Positions 31,960 to 43,736 of a stretch of DNA of 64,000 nucleotides are shown here, piece after piece. The position numbers and the translations under genes are program-made. How positions within the stretch are numbered: the first letter of the stretch is position 1; the number at the start of each line of letters is the position of its first letter. This stretch comes from Trichosporon coremiiforme (taxonomy: Eukaryota > Basidiomycota > Tremellomycetes > Trichosporonales > Trichosporonaceae). Location: the NCBI GenBank assembly GCA_039545355.1, contig BCJJ01000014.1, positions 933,914 through 997,913 of the forward strand. The letters are read 5' to 3'. Under the pieces are notes generated by a model. The model was not told the DNA's origin and did not search any database. It was given only the letters and a program-made list of their open reading frames with translations.

Positions 31960-34900
31960 ATGGCCGCCTCGATCAAGAACCACAGCGGTTCAGACAACAA
32001 CATGACCGCCGCCGACCGTGAGTTTACTTGTCCTACGGCCCAACTGACCCTCAGCGTCTTCGTCGTCGGCGGCGTCCCTGTTGTCCTCGACCGCACCCAC
32101 CGCGGCGCTGTACAACTTCCGTCTCCTGTCTGCTCTTCGCTCCGGCAACTCCCAGGAGGTGCAGCCCTACATCGACGAGCTCTCGAGCAATCCCGAGGCC
32201 AGCCCCGGTCGTCTGCTTGGCATGGCTGTCCGCGTCGCCAGTGGTAAGTCTGACTGGGCACGGGAAGCAGTACACAGCTGCCCCATGCAGCACGCCGCGT
32301 ACCTCATGCGTCACGCGTGTACACGACATGAGGAGTGTTCCGATCTGCCTCCCCCAAAGATTCATTCGACCTCGCAGCTCCATTTATGGTGCACGATAGC
32401 TGACAACACAGTGCCGATCATTCAGCAGGTGCTCGCCTCGCCGAACGTGCCCTCCCCGAACCTCCCCGTCGGACCCAACACGACCGCGACGGCGCTGCAT
32501 GTCGCCGCCGAGATCGGCCGCCCGGAAGCTGGTGAGCTACAGAACACTTCGCATGAGCTGACCTCCCAGTCGAGCTGCTGCTCAACGACCCCCGCATCGA
32601 TGACACGATCAAAGACGACCGCGGCCGCTCGCCGCTCGAGTGCGCCGGCAATTCCGAGGTCGCTGGCCTGATCGAAGGTAACTTTCTGAGACACACCAAA
32701 CGTGAACGTGCTCGGCTAACGGCAGACTCCCGCGCCGCCCTCCAGGTTCGCTACATGTCGCTGCTGGCTGCCTACGTCGCGAGCCCGTTGTCCTCCGCCG
32801 AGGAGGCCAATAACATTGTCAAGTTCCTCGACCAGCCCCGCGCTGAGAACGTCAACCTCAACGCACTCGACGACCGTACCGGCACCTCGCTTCTGCACGA
32901 GGCCGCGCGCCGCCGCGACTTACGCCTCGTCGAGATGGCGGTCAAGCGTGGCGCCGACGTCTTTGTCCGTGACCGTCGTGGTCGCAGGGCTCTCGAGGGC
33001 GACAAAGGCGCTGACGAGCGTATCAGGGCGTACCTGAAGCAATGTAAGCTACTCGCGTTCCGTACTCGCTAACCCACAGTCAGCAACCAGGAGACCATCG
33101 TGCAGTTGAAGAGCGACGGACGGCCACCTGACCTCAAGGGCTTCCTTAGCAAGTGGGTCAACTATCGTCAGGGTTGGAAGACGCGCTGGTTCGTTCTCGA
33201 GAACGGCGTCTTAAGCTACTATCGCAACCGCGAGGACGAGCAGATTGCGTGCCGTGGCTCGATCGCGCTCGCCACGGCATACCTGTCTCCTTCGCAGGAC
33301 GGCACCCGCTTCGAGGTCTCTTCCGCCGTCACCACCTCGGTGCCCAAGATCCTCGTTAAGTCGAGCTTGCGCGGCGAGATCGCTCGCTGGATCCAGGCCA
33401 TCAGGCTCAACATCGAGTTCTACCAGAAGGGCCGCAAGCAGCTGAAGCCCGCAATCTCGGACCGCTCGGACGCCCGTTCCATCTACGCCGCCAGTGTTGC
33501 GCCCTCGGCCGCTCCCACCTCTGACCGCGCCCTTGGTTCGACTCTCAGCGACCTCCCTCCGTCCGACCAGTTCCTGCACCCCAGCCTGAACCGCTCGACG
33601 ACTGTCATGAGCCGTCTCAGCGGCAAGAGCGACAAGGGTTCGCGACGGAGTCGCATCAAGAACAAGTTCACAAGGTCGAAGCAGCCGCGCGAGACAGACG
33701 GCAACACTACCGGTAGCGACGAGGTGTTGGGGGTCGATTCGTCGACGGGTGGCGACGACGACGAGGCGCACGACGACGGCACTCTCCCTCATGAATCCGA
33801 GTTTGAGCTTAGCATGCTCAATCTCAAGGCCCAGCTTGAGCTTACGGGGCAGCTGGTTGATTCCATCGTGACTCCCCCTAGCACGCCGGACGTGACTGCG
33901 TCGGCTACTGCTTCGCGCCAATCGCAGGTTAAGCAGACGCTGCGCGAGTCGCTCAACATCGTGAACCAGCTCGTCAGCAACCGTCACGCCATGACGCTCG
34001 ACCGTGAGCGCTACCTCATCAACCGCATCAAGCGTGAGATCCAGGCGCGCAAGCTCTGGGAGGAGAACCTGCTTGCTGTCGCGCAGCAGCAGGCCGAGAC
34101 GGATCGCCAGCTCCAGGAAGCCGCCAAGGATAACGAGAAGAAGCGCCGCGCGCTGAAGCAGGCTCGCACTGCGCTTGCCGACCTCACCAGCCAGCCTGGC
34201 TCACCCCTTCCTGACGCCGGCTTCGTCGACTCGCCCATGTCTGAGCACGGCGCTGGTCCTCTCGGCGAGGGTACAAAGTCGCCCACCAACGTCGAGTTTG
34301 GCGTTCTCCCCGCCACTGTTCGCTCTGCTGCCGGCAACCGCCAGTCATCCATCAGCTTGCGCAACTCGATGTCCCGCCAGTCGCGCCGCTCGCTGTCGAT
34401 CCAGGAGCTGCACGACGCTGTTGCCTCCGTCGACGACTCGGATGATGATGACGACGAGTTCTTCGACGCAATTGAGAGTGGCACCATCCCCAACCTTCGC
34501 GCGTACGACTCCATTGTTGACCCCGCCGCCCGCGAGGTTTCGACCCCTGAGCCTTCGCCTTCGACTGCTGCTACCGTCGCCCCCGAGAACAGTGGCGCTG
34601 TCGTCAAGAAGCCTCACACCATCACCGAGTACCTTGCTCGCCCTAGTCTCGAGCCATACAACCACGTCCGCAGCAAGCTTCCCATCGACGACGACAAACG
34701 CCCGTCTGTCTCGCTCTGGTCCATCCTCAAGTCGTCCATCGGCAAGGACCTTACCAAGATCTCGTTCCCCGTCTCTTTCAACGAGTGCACGTCTATGCTG
34801 CAGCGCATGGAGGAGGACATGGAGTTCGACACGTGTCTGACTGTCGCCTCGAAGGAGGAGGATTCGCTGAAGCGTATCGCGTTCGTTTCCGCGTTCGCCA

Positions 34901-35991
34901 TGTCTAACTATTCGTCCACGATCGGCCGTATCGCCAAGCCGTTCAACCCGATGTTGAACGAGACGTTCGAGTACGCCATCCCGAACCGCTACCGCTACGT
35001 GTCTGAGCAGGTGTCGCACCACCCGCCCATCAGCGCGTGCTACTGCGAGGCGCCGACGTGGAAGTATTACGGCGAGGTCGACGCCAAGAACAACTTTGCC
35101 GGTCTCTACTTCGAGATCAGGCCGACGGGTGTCGCGCACGCCGATCTCATCATCCCCAAGGAGTTCGTTAAGCCTGGACTCGACTACCCCCCGGCAGGAC
35201 CCGAGTACCCGGAGGGCTACGTGGTCGAGCACTACTCGTGGAAGAAGGTCGTCACGAACGTGTCCAACTTTATCATGGGAAACCCGCTCATCGACCACTA
35301 CGGCGACCTCGTCGTCACCAACCACCGCACGGGCGAGACGTGTACGCTCACGTTCAAGCCTCGTGGCCGCCGCGGCGCGACCGCGTTCCAGATCAAGGGC
35401 CGCGTCGACGACGCGCAGGGCCAGGAGCAGTGGGAGATCGCTGGCCGTAAGTTTGATCAAATGGGCGGATAACTGACGTCAGGCTGGGACTCGCAGCTCA
35501 TCGCGCGCCGCGCTGGTGTTGGCTCGAAGCCGCTCAACGCGACGCAGGAGGTCGACGCCGATGCCGACGAGTACATGCTCCTGTGGAAGAACACGAAGAA
35601 GCCCAAGGCGCCGTTCAACCTGACGCCGTACGCGATTACGCTCAACGACATCCCGAAGGGACTGGAGCAGTACCTCTGCCCGACCGACTGTCGTCTGCGC
35701 ACGGACCAGCGCGCCTTCGAGAACGCCCAGTACGACAGGGCCCAGATGCTCAAGTCCGCGAACGAGGAGAAGCAGCGCGAGACCCGCCGTCTCCGCGCCG
35801 AGGGCAAGCTCCCGCCACACGAGCCGAGGTGGTTCACCGCCGTCACGGAGCCGGACACGGCCGAGCGTCTCTGGGAGCCCAAGCGTGCCGACGATGGCGA
35901 GGTCAAGTTCTGGGCCGAGCGTGAGGAGGAGGGCCAGAAGCCGCCGGAAGCGCGCTGGGCTGATGTTGACCACATCTTCGCCGATGACTAG
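31960..35991 (+). CDS. Oxysterol-binding protein with ankyrin, PH and ORD domains (Osh1/Osh2 type)
   Basis: Lipid-transfer protein expected at ER-Golgi or ER-plasma membrane contacts, exchanging sterol against phosphoinositide. Seven exons: 31960-32017, 32055-32243, 32412-32531, 32570-32677, 32726-33043, 33080-35446 and 35483-35991; 1222 residues. Most introns are 37-48 nt with CTGAC/CTAAC branch sites. Order: N-terminal ankyrin repeats (ATALHVAAEIGRPE, RSPLECAGNSEV, GTSLLHEAARRRDLRLVEMAVKRGA); a PH domain (GFLSKWVNYRQGWKTRWFVL, DGTRFEV); a linker with basic Ser sites and a coiled-coil segment rich in Gln/Arg; then the ORD, with LWSILKSSIGKDLTKISFPV, KPFNPMLNETFE and the family signature EQVSHHPP. 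The C-terminus ends in the usual PxxARWxD-like segment (PPEARWADVDHIF). An FFAT motif was not confirmed. All hallmark residues are present. Confidence 0.95.
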
Positions 35992-36321
35992 GCGGCGAGC
36001 GGCGAGCAAGGTTAGAGGAGAAAACGTAATGGCGAGTAGAGTAGTGAAAGCGACGCACGGACGCATATATAGTTTAGCACAAGTATCTCTATGTGATTTT
36101 TAGCCCGAACGTGCACTTCGCGGGCAGGCGAGCATGCTTTCCATCACTGACATGCTCGATGCCATCAGCCTCGAATCGGCTACCAAGACGGCGTTACGTA
36201 ACAAAGAAAAGGGGGTGACACCGTGGGAAACCGTTCCGGCGGCGCGCAATGTTCGAACTCGTCTGACGCAACTGACGTCTGTTGTTGTTGTTGACAAAAC
36301 GCGCGCTTATCGTGGGACACC
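35992..36321. other. Intergenic region between OSH and IST3
   Basis: 330 bases between two genes on the same strand; contains the OSH 3' end (AT-rich CATATATAGTTTAG near 36062) and the IST3 leader. No gene is seen. Confidence 0.5.
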
Positions 36322-37544
36322 ATGAAGTGAGTTGCCGCCAGTTCATGTGTGAAGCTGACCTCAGCACGATCAGAGAAATCAACAAGATCAACCAGCGCGA
36401 GCTCGAGTTGGGCGTGAAGGGAAGCTGGCACGACGAGTTCAAAGGTACGTCGACGCGCCGATCACTTCCTTCCCTCCTTCCATCCCCCGCCCCTCCTTTC
36501 TGTTTCCTCCACTCCTTTTCCATTACCATGTCACAGCTTCACACGTGCCTTCGAAGATAATAGCTGACCCCAGACACGGCCTACATCTATGTCGGCGGCC
36601 TGCACCCGGACCTCTCCGAAGGCGACGTGATCACGATCTTCAGTCAATGGGGCGAGATCGCCGACATCAACATGCCCCGGGACAAGGAGACGGGAGAGTC
36701 GCGCGGTTTCGGTTTCGTCATGTACATGGACCAGCGGTCTACGGTGCTCGCAGTCGATAACATGTCCGGTGCCGAGGTGCTTGGGCGGAAACTCAAGGTG
36801 GATCATGCCCGGTACAAGCAGCCTGGGAAGCGGAATGAGGAGGGCGACTATGAGAAACCGCAGGAAGCGGAGTATAATGCTCTCCCGCCACTTATGTCTG
36901 GTAAGTCTTGCCTTCTTTCCCATTATCACCCAACCCACGCTTCTTGCCTGTTTTTATAGCTGACCCCAGACTCCGAGCCCGAGTCCGACGACGAGGACAA
37001 GCCCAAGGACGAAGACGACCTCGACGAGGAAGACCCGATGACCGCTTTCCTGCGCGAGGAGCAGCGGCAGGCGGCCCGCGCCGAGGCCAAGGCGAAGTAC
37101 AAGGCCGAGAAGGCAAAGAGGAAGGAAGAGCGCGCAGCCCTCCGCGCCAAGAAGGAGGAGAGGATGGAGCGCAAAATGAAGGAGTGGGAGAGGGAAGACA
37201 GGAAGGGCGACCGATCGGCGAGCCCGAGGCGGCACCGGAGCGCGAGTCCGAGGCGGCATCGCGAGGAGCGCGAGCGCGAAAGGGATGGCAAGAGCAGGGA
37301 TGGTGAGAGGGAGCGCGACGACAGGAGTCGGGATAGGGAGAGGAGCCCAAGGAGGGACCGGGAGAGGGATCGGTCACCGCGGCGGCGAGACGAGCGGGAT
37401 CGCGAGAGGCATCGCGATGACAGACGAGACCGTGACCGCGATGACCGTCGTGATCGGGATCGTGATGACCGTCGAGACCGTGACCGCGACGAGCGCCGTC
37501 ATCGTGACCGCCGAGACAGTGACAGGGAAGAGCGCCGCCGATGA
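36322..37544 (+). CDS. IST3: IST3/RBMX2/Cwf29, RES-complex RNA-binding splicing factor
   Basis: U2 snRNP-associated RRM protein of the pre-mRNA retention and splicing (RES) complex with Bud13 and Pml1. Exons: 36322-36326, 36365-36444, 36574-36900 and 36970-37544; 328 residues. The first coding exon is only five bases (ATGAA), joined over a 38-nt intron. It was chosen because it restores the conserved start MNTIREINKINQRELELG and the SWHDEFKDTAYIYVGGL entry to the RRM. RNP2 is AYIYVGGL and RNP1 is SRGFGFVMY; DQRSTVLAVDN and the DHARYKQP exit match Ist3. The RRM covers about residues 33-110. After an acidic patch and a Lys/Arg helix, the tail is an RS/RD-type domain of ERDRD repeats, longer than in yeast Ist3 (148 residues) and more like human RBMX2. 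This start is the main uncertainty. Confidence 0.93.
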
Positions 37545-39105
37545 GAGTAGACATGCATCAACTAGCCTGATTCGGCTTCCAAAGTGACGTCAAGGTCAAG
37601 AAGAGGCAGCAAACACTCACAGCAACTTGAAGCATGATCAAGCATAGAATTTCCGCTCACCGCTATCTCAAGCAGCAGCTCAGCAGAAGCAGAGGCGCAG
37701 CACTCACCGCAACAGCTTCAGCCTCAGACCAAGCGGTTAGTTGCGCATCCGGAAGAGCGGTTGACCAGCGCAAAGTTGGAAGTCACATAACAGCCGCGAC
37801 AGTCCCATCAAGTACAGTCACAAGCAGAGCGCTCAGTGAGCTGTGCGCCTCAGCTGTCAGCTAACACCCTCAGCACGGAGGACAGCGTCATGGCTTCCCC
37901 GCAAGGCCTTGATCGTACGCTGCCTGTGTCGCGAAGAGCTGGTTCCAGCTTGCCCAAACCTTGACTGCAATAAGCCATATAAGGTGAGCTGGCCAGATCA
38001 GTCTGTTAGCCAACTGCAGTCTGACAACTTGCTCGTCGTTCAGTTGAGTGAACCGTAGCAAATCGACTCCCAGTGCTTGCGCGTCGGTCTTTAACCATCT
38101 GTCGCCTGGACTTTGCAGTGCGCTGTTCAGGGCTGCTCTCTTGATGCTGCGTCGTAAGCTCTGTTACGCCTGCGATAGCTAACACACAGCGCGAAGTCTT
38201 TAAGGAGTAAGCTGTCATACGCTTTAGGAGCGGAGGACAGCTAAGTTCACGGTGGTTATGGTCGAGATGGCTCTCAGAGATGTGAAGTTTCTTGTTAGTT
38301 TTAAGACAATGGAGCAAAAGTCTAAGCATGAATTGACTACAAAGCTGAGAATTCGCATGAACTACAAGACTGAAATTCTCAAAAAGCAAAAATGAAAGAG
38401 AAGAGGTAAAATCCCGAGCCAAAAAAAGACTCGCCCGCCCGCCCCCCGGCTTGGTGGGTAGTGGTGAATCCTACTAGGCAAGGATGGAAGAAGGGAGTGA
38501 ACATGTAATGAAAATGAAACGAGGGAAAGGTGCGAAGGAGCCATCATACTATTCGAAGATGGAGGAGGGAACATGTAGGGAAGGAGGAGGAGACTGGGAA
38601 GAAGTGCGAAGGAACGAAGACGAGAAACGAGCTACAAGTGCGGGGGACGGATTAGGAGTGGCGGAGTGAAGGTGAAGTGAGTGAGTATTGTACATACAGC
38701 GGCCGTTGCAGCCTTGATGACCGCGTCGCTACGTCCAGCACCCAGCGTCTTCGAGCCCGAAAGCCCTCAGCCAGCAACCGGTCCGACTCCTCCGCCTCAC
38801 AGCTCCCTCCGTCAGAGCATCAGCGGGGTCCGCTCTAGCACCGGGGCGAGGGCGCGCAAAGACGGGCTAAGGTGGCGTCGCAGGTGACGGACGTTGATTC
38901 GCAGTCAACCCAGCACGGCTGAAGGCGCTCCGCGAATACCGTACAGGTCACACTGGCCCGCCCGCCCATCCCGGCCCGGAGGCCCACAAACAGCCCCGCA
39001 AGCAGGACTGCCCCGCCACTTTCCGAGGAGGGGTGACGCAGCAACTGGAACGAACTCACGGCGAGAGCCTCCCGGGTCTCCTCTGAGACGGGCGCCGCGG
39101 CCTGT

Positions 39106-40910
39106 ACCCTCCCTAACCCGCCCCGAGGGGCACAAACCACTAACGTCAGTTTGGTCTGGAGAACTCTGAAACTTACCGAAACGTCCGGGGACGAGTCCGA
39201 TGCCCTCCCATACCGCCTCGTTGGAGGCACACCGGCCCCCTCTGGGGTGCCTTGCTGAACTTGAAGACCGAGTGCCGAACCGCCGATCCGCCGAGTGCTG
39301 AACCTCCGAGTACCGATAACAGTCGAACCGTGCCGAAGCGAGTTAAACCAAGTTGAACCGAGTTGACCCGAGTCGATTGTTGGCACACCCCGTTGGAGAT
39401 GTGGCTCCGCGTTAGACTTTCGTCACAATGGAGACTTGCCGGCCCGGTGCCTCATGTCGCTAGGTCTTCCCCGACCTACCGATATGGTCGGCGCCTGCCC
39501 GCCGAAGGCGCGAGTGCGAGGTGCTTCTCCAGAATCCTCAAGGGACCCGCCTCCACGGACCTGACCCGGCCTCCGGCGAGCAGACTAAAACCCCACCTCG
39601 TTGGTTTCGGAGCGAGCCTGTGACCCTGTTGGCGGTCCGAGGCGTTATACCCACACATTGCCCTCCCGTTGGCGGACCGGCTGATCTCCCACATCAGGCG
39701 AACCCGGAAGAGACCAGACGCATCACCTTTGGGAATTGCTGCAGAGCCACATCAAACTCCCGGCCGCCGTCACAGGAGCAGGCACACAGCGAGCAGTACT
39801 CCACGGGCTAAGCTCGGGCTAGGCAGGCTCGTACAGCCCCGTCGAGATGTCGTGTATCTGTGATCAGGTGGAGGTCAGCGCGGGGCTGAGTGGCAGATCC
39901 GTTCAATAATCCGCGAAATTCCAACAAATTCAAAACTCAAGGCGCTCCACCAGGCCTAACAATTGGGAGCGCCGAGTGCCGGGTCGAACACGAAACCAGA
40001 ACCAGAGCCAGCCTGTCAACAGGCCACGGGCACCCATATCCCCCAGACCTATGCACCATGTGCACGACACAACCAAGCCTGTCACCAAAGGCCGCAGGCG
40101 CCCAGGGTCATTCAAGCCTATGTACCCGTCCAAACAAGCTCGTCACCAGGCCGCAGGCGCCAGGATCATCCACCTATGCACCGCAGGCGTGCACGAACAC
40201 GTTCCCGAAACCGAGTCTGACATTCCATTCTACTCACCTCCTGAAAGCCCGTGTGGTTGCGGGTCGCGAATGCGTGAGGACGAAGTGCCAGAGGTAGGAG
40301 TGCAAGGATGATGTTGACAAGTGTGTGGAGGTGGTGAGCCGTTGCTCGAGGGAGATGCGTGAAGTCGAAGGAAAACTGGAGGAAGGGATGGGCCGGAACT
40401 CCGAGTCGATCTGTGCTGAGAGTAACCCACCAGTGTTTGCCGGCCATTTCCCGCCTCGTTGGAGGCACAACCCCGCCCATCCCGCGAGTCCCCGGATATG
40501 AGGTCGAAACCCCCCCAGCGAATGCTGTCCAGCCACGAATCTCTCGGGAGTCCGAGGCGCACACGAAGCAGAGAGGCGCCGCGGACCGTGTCATGATGAA
40601 CCGGCCCGAAACCTCCACCCAAAGGCTCTCGCCTCCGGGCTTCAGTCCGAGGTGCCACCGTGTCAGCCCTCGGTCCAAGACATTGTGGCACCTCTCGACA
40701 CCTGCTCCCCCAGTTCCCAGAGATGAAGCAATGCACTCCACCGTGAAGAATGTCCGGACACAACTGCGGAATAGCCCTGCAACGTACCTGCCAACCGAAC
40801 GCGCTCTGCGCCGAGCGAACCAACGTTGATGTCTTGAAGTCGAGACCCGCGACTTGATGGCTTGAGGTTGAGACCCTCCCTATCCCGCCTCTCGGTGTCA
40901 CGAGGCACTC
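39106..40910. repeat. Four dispersed copies of a ~32-bp element with a palindromic core
   Basis: Copies lie at about 39106-39138, 39205-39236, 40445-40474 and 40875-40910. Three of them begin with CCCTCCC-A-CCGCC or a close variant, and all end with GGCAC-A-C or a close variant. Cores are hairpins: GCCTC-GTTG-GAGGC (39215 and 40453), GCCCC-GA-GGGGC (39120) and GCCTC-10 nt-GAGGC (40887). Stem changes in the 39120 copy are compensatory (CT to CC pairs with AG to GG). Confidence 0.6.
40012..40200. repeat. Tandem repeat, 61-66-bp unit, three copies
   Basis: CCTGTCAACAGGCCACGGGC (40012), CCTGTCACCAAAGGCCGCAG (40078) and CTCGTCACCAGGCCGCAGGC (40139) start successive units, each continuing with CACCC/GCGCC and a CCTATG(CA/TA)CC block. 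Confidence 0.75.
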
Positions 40911-41181
40911 CTCGAAGCTTGTGACGTTTCGCTGTCTTTGATTACTTGCAGCCTTGATGTCTTGCTGTCGATGACCGGTGCCACTTGGGATCCTTCCTTG
41001 CAAGCAAGTCAGAACCACTTGGGGCACCGGGATGACCTTTTGGAGTCCCTGCCGTCGGGGACTGCTTGGGGCCGCGCGTTCGGTGCAAGCACCATCGGCG
41101 CTGTCACTTGGAGCCCTCCGTTGGCAGGAGGCTACTTGGGGTCGTTCATCTTGAGTCCTCCCTCCTCCGTCTGTGGTGACT

Positions 41182-41430
41182 TGTCAGCGTAGGCGCAGGG
41201 CCTAGATGCCATCAGTACTCACTCTCTTGAGCCTCCGTCCACCCTTATTCTTGATAGTGGTCTGGAGCACCGTGTCAGCGTAGGTCCAGACCCGATTGCC
41301 ATTAGTACTCACTTATATTAGGTTCATGTCTTAGGGCTGTGGTGATTTGATGGCTTCATGTATTGAGGGTGGACTGTGGGTACCATGTCAGCGTAGGCCC
41401 AAGACCTAATTGCTATTGGCACCCACTTAC
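41182..41430. repeat. Diverged repeat of about 90-113 bp, three copies
   Basis: TGTCAGCGTAGG occurs at 41182, 41273 and 41386, each time followed by CNCAGNNCCTAGATGCCAT-like sequence and (T/C)(A/G)(G/C)(T/C)ACTCACT. Between the blocks the sequence is less conserved. Confidence 0.75.
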
Positions 41431-43736
41431 CAGTGCTTCATTGACATCTCGAAGTCGAAGTCTTGAACGATCTGTTGAGGGTGTTGTCCCACCCCTTACC
41501 CACCTCCACCCTCTCACGTTGGTACCCCGGACAGCGGGTGGGTTGCGACTCGCCTCCAGGCAAGTGACCTAGCGTCTCGCACCGTGAAACACAGACGTGC
41601 TTTTCACCTGCCGCTTGTCGCCGCACCCTAGAGTGTGACGGAGCCAGCAGGCTAGACTCGGCCCCTTTACCCGAGAGTCCGCCCCAGTTCCGGTCCCAAG
41701 TGCTACTAACCCTGCCATGGCCGAGACCGAAGTCCCAAGCCACCCAGGGTGGAGCACTTGAGTGTGACTCGGCCCGAACCCACAGGAAACAGACCTGCCG
41801 CCATCGACCAAGGGATAACTGATGGTTCCGGCCCACGCACTCCGAAGGTACTCACCGTGAGGGGGCTTCGGTAACGTCAGTGTCCCACCCTGTCTGTTTT
41901 GAGGCTCGAATGTCGGTCGACTGTTGGTGGGGTCGTGGTCGAGTGTCAAGCCCTGGTCGACTGATGGTCGCCGCGAATGGCTGTCGGGAGCCACAATGCC
42001 GGTCGTTGCCATCCCCGTTGCCTGGGGATGGGGGATAGCCTGCGAAAGAGGAGTGTGAGAAGGTGGTAGCCAACGAGCTGTTTGACGTTGCCATCCGTCG
42101 CCTGGATGGGGGACAGCAGACTGTAGGCTCGAACAGGGAAGTGGAAGTGGACCTCGGTCGGAGGGGTGCTGGGTCGACTCGGGTCGGCTCGGGCGGGTAG
42201 TGGAGTAAGTCAAAGTGTGGTGGGGGGAGTGATGGAGAGAACGAAGGCGTCAAAATGGCTGGGTTATAAGTCTTCTAGGCTGGATTCGAGGTGATTGGAC
42301 CGGACGACAGAACCGGTGTGACGGCGTAAAGGCATACCGTTCGCGCAGCAGGAAACACAGAGGACCTCACGGTCGCCTTGCCGGATGGGGTAGCTAGCAC
42401 TGTAGAGTGCTGCAGAGGTACAAGGGGAGTGCGAAAGTGGTAAGAGGATGGGAACTATGGTGAGAGTGTGCACTCTGGACAGGGGCGTGGGAGCTGAGGT
42501 TGCCAGATAACGGCCGCCGAGTGCACACGGGGGGATCTGGTGAGGGGCCCGTGACGCCGTTTGAGTGGTTTGTGAAGGCACACACGACGTGCTGCGCAGG
42601 CAGTACGTGGTAGCTCCGCCCCGAGTTGCGTGCTCAATCTGGGTCTTGGCGAAGCGACGGCGCGAGAGATGCGCTAGTGTCCAGCTGTAAGGCTCTTCTG
42701 ATGGACTAGTGCTGCGAAGAGTCTGGTGTGGCGCCATGCTCTGCCGCCCAGCGAACGCACAACAACATACTGCCAGACGTTCAAAACTTCCAACGCGGTC
42801 GGGTACTGGTCCACTCACACTTTTCAGGCGGATGTTAGTAAAGGGAAAAGGCTAAATGCGACCTGTTGCTTGCGACTCGGTGACCAGATCGTGGTGCACA
42901 CGGCTGGCCGGCTACGAAGGCTGATGACTCCGTGATCTGGCGTCGTCCTGGCATTGTCGGCATGTCGCACCAGAATAGACCCGTCGTACCCCAGTGTAAG
43001 CCTCTCCAAGCAGATCTGGACACAAGACGATGTCGTCAGTGTCGGGGTGGGTCTCTGCTGGTCGAGGTCCGTCACTGTGACCAGTTGCAAGAGAGAGGTG
43101 CGATGAAGAAAGCGACTGCAACGCGATAAACCAGTTTTGACCACGAATGCATAGATTGTGATGGGAAGTGGTGCAATTGAATTCATAGATTACGCGTGTC
43201 TGTGATGCACAACGCTTTCCCCTTAGTGATGAACAGCGTGCCCAGCGCCGGCGTCAGCGTCCTCAGCATCACTTTGTGTGTGTTTCGCCACCTGAGGCGG
43301 GTGGACCACCTCCACCTCCACTTTCCAGCCTTCGTGGGAGAGTGGAGGCGGGCACCAGCCGCCTGTCGTTTCAGTGTTCCTCGCTGAAAGCCGGGGGATT
43401 ACAAAGTGGTGATTACGAAAATGTAATGGCACGTGTCATGGATTAGAATCCTACGTCGTCTGCAGACGTCACCATTCGTCGAGACTCGGCGAGTCGGGTA
43501 TCAGCGAGCTCCTCCACTCAACCTTGGCCGACACTTCCAACTCTGCACTCTTCCTCGCGACTCCATCTCTTCATCACTTCTGCCCGACATCTCTCTGTCT
43601 TGAGGCGACCTCGTCAGAAAACTCCGGTCCGCTCAGCGACTTTCTGCGACTGGCGACGACGATCGACGCACGTGGAGCTGCGTAGGACAGTGGAGCGACC
43701 CCTCGATAGCCGGAGGAAGGACAGACGCGACGCACG

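Larger units (their letters stand above)
37545..43736. other. Gene-free 6-kb stretch with diverged repeats
   Basis: No supportable protein or tRNA gene. Open frames of up to 265 codons on either strand have no domains and overlap repeats. Recognisable structure: a 10-11-bp periodic GAGTTGAACC-like run (39338-39372), palindromic dispersed repeats (39106-40910), a 61-66-bp tandem repeat (40012-40200), recurring ACTTGGGG words about 30-45 bp apart (40980-41150) and a ~100-bp repeat (41182-41430). The composition looks like old non-coding or decayed element sequence; no transposase, reverse transcriptase or LTR was recognised. Confidence 0.55.

Noticed and set aside
34345..35460. 371-codon frame antisense to the OSH gene
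   Set aside because: Mirror of the ORD coding sequence with G/C third positions; no family match.
38900..42800. Remnant of a retrotransposon or DNA transposon
   Set aside because: Repeats are present, but no reverse transcriptase, integrase, transposase, terminal repeats or target-site duplications could be seen.
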